NCBI GenBank assembly: GCA_963723205.1
Contig: CAVRQC010000002.1
Location: 15,292 to 79,291 of the forward strand
Reading direction: 5' to 3'
DNA length: 64,000 nucleotides
Origin: CAVQBP01 sp963723205
Lineage (GTDB): Bacteria; Bacteroidota; Ignavibacteria; Ignavibacteriales; Ignavibacteriaceae
The notes below the pieces were generated by a model. The model was given only the letters and a program-made list of their open reading frames with translations, was not told the origin of the DNA and did no database searches. The translations under genes and the position numbers were made by a program. Shown one piece after another: positions 59,258 to 64,000 of the stretch (the first letter of the stretch is position 1; each line of letters begins with the position of its first letter).

Positions 59258-61660
59258 ATGAGATTAATCCTCTTAATTATAGTATTATACAGTTATACAC
59301 TTTACTCTCAAATTATTACCGTGAAAGATCAGGCAACACAAAAGCCGCTGGAACTGGTTTCAATTTATAATTCGGATCCAAATAGATCTTTATTTACAAA
59401 TTCAAACGGTAAAGTTAATATAAGCAGGCTGGATAAAAATAAAAGTATAATCTTCGGATTAATTGGCTATGAAAAAACAGAAATAACCTTCACTGAATTA
59501 AAAGAAGATAATTTTGTTTTATTAATGAAAAGCACAACAATTTCTCTGGATAATGTGGTAGTAAGCACTAACAGGTGGGAAGAAAATAAAAGTGAAATTC
59601 CAAATACGGTTGAAGTTATTTCAATGAGGGATGTTGACTTTCAGAACCCACAAACTACAGCAGACATGCTTGGAATGTCCGGAAATGTTTTCATTCAGAA
59701 AAGTCAGTTAGGCGGCGGCAGCCCGATGATTCGCGGGTTTGCTACTAACAGGCTGCTGATAGCTGTTGATGGAGTCAGAATGAATTCCGCAATATTCAGA
59801 AGCGGAAATTTACAGAATGTTATTTCAATAGATGCAAACGCATTGAGCCATACTGAAGTTATTTCCGGACCCGGATCAGTTATTTACGGAAGTGATGCGA
59901 TTGCCGGAGTAATGAGCTTTCATACTTTGTCGCCGCGTTTATCCTCAGACAATAATATTATAATGAATGCAGGTGCAATGACACGATTTTCTTCTGCTAA
60001 TATGGAAAAAACCGGACATGTTCATTTTAACATCGGGTTAAAAAACTGGGGATTTTTATCCAGTATAACTTATTCTGATTTTGGTGATCTTATAATGGGC
60101 TCCACTGGTCCCGAAGATTATTTACGTCCAACTTATCAGGATAGAATTAATGGGAAAGATACTGTGTTAATTAATTCTGATCCAAAAGAGCAAAAAGTAT
60201 CAGGTTACAATCAAATAAATTTAATGCAGAAAATATTATTCACTCCGGCTGAAGAATGGGAATTTGAATATGCATTTCATTATTCTAATTCTTCGGATGT
60301 AACCAGGTATGATAGATTGATTCGTCACCGCGGAAATACTCTCAGGTCTGCAGAATGGTATTACGGTCCGCAAAAATGGATGATGAATAATTTACAAATA
60401 ACTAATTTTACTTCTAATTCAATTTATGATTTATCTAAATTAATAATTGCATATCAGAATTTTGAAGAAAGCAGGCACGATAGGAATTTAAATTCTTCAA
60501 ACAAAACAAACAGAGTTGAAAAAGTTAATGCATTATCATTAAATCTTGATTTAATTAAAGAACTAAATGGAAGTTCAAATCTTTTTTATGGTTTTGAAGC
60601 TGTATTAAATAAAGTAAATTCGTCCGGTACATCTGAAAATATAATCACCGGGATTTCCACTCCGGACGCTTCAAGATACCCGGACGGCTCCACATGGAAC
60701 TCTTACGGAATCTATCTTACTTACAAAAACAAATTGAGTCCTCAATATATATTGCAAACAGGAGTCCGGTATAATTTTGTAACAATAGATGCTAACTTTG
60801 ATACAACTTATTATCCCTTCCCTTTTACAACTGCCCAAATGAATACAGGAGCATTAACAGGCAATGCCGGGCTTGTCTGGCATCCGCACAGCGACTGGCA
60901 AATAAACTTTAATTTGTCAACCGGCTTCAGGGCACCAAATATTGATGATCTCGGAAAAGTATTTGATTCTGAACCCGGATCAGTTGTTGTTCCTAATCCA
61001 AATCTAAAACCTGAATATGCTTATAATGCTGAAATAGGTTTAATTAAAATATTTTCAGCAACAGCCAGGTTTAATATTGCAGGATATTATACATATCTTG
61101 ATAATGCACTTGTAAGAAGGGATTTTACTCTTAATGGATTAGACAGCATTATGTATGACGGAATGCTTAGCCAGGTACAGGCAATACAAAATGCAGCAAA
61201 CGCAAAGATCTGGGGAATTGAATTCGGCACTGATATCAAATTTGCTGAACACTTTAATTTTAGAACCCAAATAAACTATCAGAAAGGTGAAGAAGAAGAT
61301 GATGCAGGAAATGTTGTACCATTAAGACACGCGGCACCCTGGTTCGGTAAAACCGAAATAATTTTTAGAAAAGAAAAGCTGGGAGCAAATTTATATGCAG
61401 TCTATAATGGTGAGGTAAGCTTTTCAGATATGCCGCCGAGTGAAATTGAAAAAGATTATCTGTATGCTTTAGATGGAAATGGAAATGTATATTCCCCTTC
61501 CTGGTATACTTTAAATTTGAAATTAAGCTATCAGCTGTTTGATAATTTTGAGCTTTACCTGGGTGTTGAAAACATAACTGCTCAAAGATACAGACCTTAT
61601 TCTTCGGGAATTACGGCGGCAGGGAGGAATTTTATAAGTTCGTTAAGAGTAAATCTTTAA
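59258..61660 (+). CDS. TonB-dependent outer-membrane receptor, heme/transferrin-type
   Basis: 800-aa outer-membrane transporter. Signal peptide 1-17; CarboxypepD_reg-like domain about 20-92 (VKDQATQKPLELVSIYNSDP); plug about 110-220 with GGGSPMIRGFATNRLLIAVDG and SGPGSVIYGSDAIAGV; 22-strand barrel to the end, where RPYSSGITAAGRNF matches hemoglobin/transferrin-receptor proteins. AGGTGA precedes the ATG by 5 bp. It probably takes up heme or iron complexes, but no heme-binding histidine pair is certain. The 180-aa gene upstream and the terminator downstream frame the unit. Confidence 0.92.
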   Translation: MRLILLIIVLYSYTLYSQIITVKDQATQKPLELVSIYNSDPNRSLFTNSNGKVNISRLDKNKSIIFGLIGYEKTEITFTELKEDNFVLLMKSTTISLDNVVVSTNRWEENKSEIPNTVEVISMRDVDFQNPQTTADMLGMSGNVFIQKSQLGGGSPMIRGFATNRLLIAVDGVRMNSAIFRSGNLQNVISIDANALSHTEVISGPGSVIYGSDAIAGVMSFHTLSPRLSSDNNIIMNAGAMTRFSSANMEKTGHVHFNIGLKNWGFLSSITYSDFGDLIMGSTGPEDYLRPTYQDRINGKDTVLINSDPKEQKVSGYNQINLMQKILFTPAEEWEFEYAFHYSNSSDVTRYDRLIRHRGNTLRSAEWYYGPQKWMMNNLQITNFTSNSIYDLSKLIIAYQNFEESRHDRNLNSSNKTNRVEKVNALSLNLDLIKELNGSSNLFYGFEAVLNKVNSSGTSENIITGISTPDASRYPDGSTWNSYGIYLTYKNKLSPQYILQTGVRYNFVTIDANFDTTYYPFPFTTAQMNTGALTGNAGLVWHPHSDWQINFNLSTGFRAPNIDDLGKVFDSEPGSVVVPNPNLKPEYAYNAEIGLIKIFSATARFNIAGYYTYLDNALVRRDFTLNGLDSIMYDGMLSQVQAIQNAANAKIWGIEFGTDIKFAEHFNFRTQINYQKGEEEDDAGNVVPLRHAAPWFGKTEIIFRKEKLGANLYAVYNGEVSFSDMPPSEIEKDYLYALDGNGNVYSPSWYTLNLKLSYQLFDNFELYLGVENITAQRYRPYSSGITAAGRNFISSLRVNL

Positions 61661-61702
61661 GATTAGTTAAAACATTAATTGTCGGTAATTATAAGCTAAA
61701 AG

Positions 61703-61729
61703 GCTCAGAGAAATCTGAGCTTAATCTTT
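61703..61729 (+). terminator. Hairpin downstream of TonB receptor
   Basis: GCTCAGA-GAAA-TCTGAGC, 7-bp stem with a GNRA-like loop (61703-61720), then TTAATCTTT. The U tract is interrupted, so terminator strength is uncertain. Confidence 0.6.
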
Positions 61730-61829
61730 AAAGGTTAATTACATCAGGTTGTTACAATGTATTGAATAGAAATGGCCTGTTATTTTTTTAACTGATTTTT
61801 ACATCATTTCAACTTTGTCAATTCCATAC

Positions 61830-62618
61830 TTAATTCCCATAAACGGTTCTTACCTGCTTATCATATGCCTGTGCCTCTGCTTTGGCTTCAGATTTTACAT
61901 TGAAATATTTTCCTGTTACATTTTTCAATTCTGATGAAGCTGCCAGGTAGACTTCCGCATCTGCTCCGCTTTCAGGTTCACCCCATGGTGAAATATTTGA
62001 ACGACGAACCATGTTAGTATTTAAATAAGTCCCCGGATGCAGGCTGTTAACCGTAATGTTTTCATCTTTTAACTTTTTAGCCAAATCTATGGTAAACATT
62101 ATTAACGCGAGCTTGCTCTGACAATAAGCCTGAACAGAATTAAAATTTTTCTCAAGCATTATATCATCAAAATTAAGCGGACTTTGACCGGCAGAACTTA
62201 CATTTACAATCCTTGCTGATGAGCTTTTTTTAAGAAGCGGCAGCAGCAGATTAGTAAGTAAAAACGGTGCAAGATAATTTACAGCAAAACGAAGTTCATA
62301 GCCGTCTTTACTGTAACGTTCATCAGCAAAACCGACGCCGGCATTATTAATTAAAACATCAATGTGCTTATAATCTTTTTTCAGCTCTTCGGCAAATTTC
62401 CTCACTTCTTTTAAAGATGAAAAATCTGCTGCCAATCCTTCAATTTTATCAGAACCGGATTTGTCTTTTATCTCTTCAACAGCTTTATTAACTTTTTCCG
62501 GATTTCTTCCATGAACTAAAACATAAGCTTCTTTCTGAGCCAGCTGTAAAGCTGTTAATTTTCCTATTCCGTCAGTTGAGCCTGTAACCAGTATTATTTG
62601 ATCCTTAATATCTTTCAT
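61830..62618 (-). CDS. Short-chain dehydrogenase/reductase
   Basis: 262 aa from ATG 62618; the longer TTG start overlaps the upstream spacing and adds residues unlike the family. NAD(P) motif TGSTDGIG (12-19), NNAG (91-94), active-site S141/S142, Y165 and K169 in AYCQSKLALI. The closest overall look is that of the WW-domain oxidoreductase/retinol-dehydrogenase branch of classical SDRs; substrate unknown. It follows the FabG-like gene by 35 bp. Confidence 0.88.
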   Translation of the reverse strand: MKDIKDQIILVTGSTDGIGKLTALQLAQKEAYVLVHGRNPEKVNKAVEEIKDKSGSDKIEGLAADFSSLKEVRKFAEELKKDYKHIDVLINNAGVGFADERYSKDGYELRFAVNYLAPFLLTNLLLPLLKKSSSARIVNVSSAGQSPLNFDDIMLEKNFNSVQAYCQSKLALIMFTIDLAKKLKDENITVNSLHPGTYLNTNMVRRSNISPWGEPESGADAEVYLAASSELKNVTGKYFNVKSEAKAEAQAYDKQVRTVYGN

Positions 62619-62653
62619 TATAAATCCTGTTTTAATTTGGCAAGTCAAGAAAC

Positions 62654-63394
62654 TCAGCTAGAAGGATGTAATCCGCCATTAACATTTATTACCTGGTTGC
62701 TGATATAACCATTTTTAACAAGCATAATAACGGCATCTGCTGTCTCTTTTACAGTCCCGAATCTTCCAAGATGGATTAGTTCCGGTTTAATATTATCCAA
62801 TTCATTAATCATATCGGTTTTTATTAAAGCAGGAGCAACAGCATTTACAGTAATGCCTTCTTTAGCCAGATTAGCAGCATAAAAATGCATCATCCCAATT
62901 TGCCCGGCTTTGGAGGCTGCATAATGCAGTCCAACCCCCCCGCCGATTTGAGCTGCAACAGAAGAGATCATAATAATTCTTCCCCATTTATTTTTCCTCA
63001 TGTTCGGCAAAACTGCCTGTGTTACAAGGAAGTTAGATTTCAGGTTTATTTTTATTGTTTCATCGAAATCTTTTTCAGTAGTCTCCTCTATTTTCTGACG
63101 TACAGCAATCCCGGCATTATTTATAAGGATACTTATATTTTCTAATTCTTTTTCTACCGTTGAAATCATTTTACTGACTGAATCAGCTTCTGAAACATCT
63201 GCCTGTACAGCAACTGCTTTTACTCCTTTTTCAAGTATTAATTTACATACTTCATCTGCTTTTTCTTTATTGCTCTTATAATTAACGGCAACCTGAATAC
63301 CTTCATCAGCTAATGACAGGGCAACGGCTTTCCCGATACCGCGGCTTGCACCGGTTACGAGGGCTATTCTGTTTTTTAAATTGTCGTTCTTCAT
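62654..63394 (-). CDS. FabG-like 3-oxoacyl-ACP reductase / SDR
   Basis: 246-aa classical SDR. TGASRGIG (14-21), NNAG (92-95), catalytic S144, Y158 and K162 in HYAASKAGQ, and the end YISNQVINVNGGLHPS are of FabG type. FabG proper usually sits in a fatty-acid operon, which is absent here, so a different carbonyl substrate is possible. It is followed by a second SDR and preceded by the broken oxidoreductase gene in the same direction. Confidence 0.9.
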   Translation of the reverse strand: MKNDNLKNRIALVTGASRGIGKAVALSLADEGIQVAVNYKSNKEKADEVCKLILEKGVKAVAVQADVSEADSVSKMISTVEKELENISILINNAGIAVRQKIEETTEKDFDETIKINLKSNFLVTQAVLPNMRKNKWGRIIMISSVAAQIGGGVGLHYAASKAGQIGMMHFYAANLAKEGITVNAVAPALIKTDMINELDNIKPELIHLGRFGTVKETADAVIMLVKNGYISNQVINVNGGLHPSS

Positions 63395-63518
63395 TTTTTA
63401 TAATAGAATTCTTATTGTTTCACTCTCATTCTATTCAGTAAATAAGACACAGCAAATTTTTACAGGGGCATTCTATAAGGTATTGTTAATAAACAACTAT
63501 AAATAATTATTTGGTAAA

Positions 63519-64000
63519 CTAAATTACAACTACAATTTTACCAACTGTTTTCCCGGTTTCAATCTGCTGATGTGCTTTAGGAAGATCTTTGAATTCAGAT
63601 TTTTTAAAAATATGTGAATGTATTTTCCCTTCCTTAAGCAAATTGGCAATCTGCTTCATATCATTACCATTTGAGTTCACAAGTATACGGTATGTTTGTA
63701 AATTTTTAGATTTTGCTCTGTCAGCAATTTCACCTTCAAATGAAGATTTAATACTGATTATCCTGCCGCCGTTTTTAGCAGCTTCTATCGAACGCAGCAG
63801 ATGCTCAGTTCCGGGAATTGAATCCAGTACAATATCTGCATCATTTATCTTATCTTCAAACTTTTCTGAAGCGTAATCAATAAATTCATCGGCACCAAGA
63901 CCTAAAACAAAATCCCGGTTCGGAGATGAAGTGTTCCAATTACATATGCACCAAAAGATTTTGCAATCTGGACAGCATAGTGACCAACACCACCGGATGC
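63519..64000 (-). pseudogene. Frameshifted quinone-oxidoreductase-like gene (cut by window end)
   Basis: Minus-strand reading from base 64000 gives ASGGVGHYAVQIAKSFGAYV, the cofactor-binding motif of zinc-independent NADP quinone oxidoreductases, then runs out of frame at GGAACACTTC (63928-63937). Removing two bases (AC) restores continuous coding: GTSSPNRDFVLGLGADEFID onward through DADIVLDSIPGTEHLL and NGGRIISI to TAG at 63519. The break is a 2-bp insertion or an assembly error. The N-terminal half lies beyond the window. Confidence 0.75.

Noticed and set aside
1..64000. CRISPR array, tRNA or rRNA genes, prophage or restriction system
   Set aside because: No regularly spaced repeats, no cloverleaf-like or rRNA sequence and no phage or defence genes were recognised anywhere in the window.

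Overview
The window reads as a chromosomal segment of an AT-rich Gram-negative bacterium of the Bacteroidota/Ignavibacteria group. The reasons are a type IX secretion C-terminal domain with the YPNPFNP signature on the PQQ-propeller protein (12864-14618), a FecR/ECF-sigma pair of Bacteroidota type, many SpII lipoproteins, a monomeric isocitrate dehydrogenase, a TonB-dependent receptor with a CarboxypepD-like N-terminus, and a large stock of glycoside hydrolases. Lineage is inferred from gene content only; there is no rRNA gene and I found no tRNA gene or CRISPR array.

Layout. 1-4552 (+) is a pentose/polyol block: the end of ribulokinase AraB, then AraD, AraA, a HAD sugar-phosphatase and a zinc sorbitol/xylitol-type dehydrogenase. 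4761-8384 holds a Tat-exported Rieske protein, an unknown lipoprotein, a receiver/TPR pair and two decayed genes (a frameshifted TPR copy and an OmpA C-terminal remnant). 8385-14618 has enolase, a DMT permease, a macrodomain hydrolase, a membrane-anchored AraC regulator and the T9SS-secreted propeller. 14985-25125 (-) is a glucan/mannan utilisation cluster: metallo-hydrolase, GH9 cellulase, GH94 cellobiose phosphorylase, GH130 mannoside phosphorylase, a GPH-type sugar symporter and a TolB-like propeller. Extracellular cleavage by GH9, cation-coupled uptake and cytoplasmic phosphorolysis would yield sugar 1-phosphates without spending ATP. A 508-bp cassette with 13-bp perfect terminal inverted repeats and a four-helix-bundle gene is inserted in this operon between GH130 and GH94.

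25282-38487 is mostly central metabolism: DeoC, IlvE, GTP-dependent PEP carboxykinase and class I aldolase. Mixed in are a lone receiver, an unusual amino-acid permease carrying EIIA-like and RCK_C domains, a TSUP/DUF1634 pair, an MlaE permease with no adjacent ATPase, a DUF255 protein and a membrane-anchored cytochrome c. 38711-44261 has a YpdA-type flavoprotein, a phosphoglycolate-phosphatase-like HAD, and a sigma/FecR/TonB_C-lipoprotein/STN-TonB_C operon. 44657-64000 has a second, very different GH9 enzyme, a heterodimeric ABC exporter with one degenerate ATP site, a VOC protein, monomeric IDH, an HxlR regulator divergent from two SRPBCC genes with an obvious direct-repeat operator, a membrane guanylate/adenylate cyclase, a PAP2 phosphatase, a heme-type TonB receptor with an unknown partner, two SDRs and a frameshifted quinone-oxidoreductase-like gene cut by the window end.

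The most unusual material is outside ordinary genes: the four-helix cassette; a 151-bp REPIN-like double palindrome at 57241-57391; perfect palindromes at 37397-37428 and 44580-44607 that share arm ends; a GC-rich double hairpin at 28013-28077; and a palindromic element at 55304-55353.
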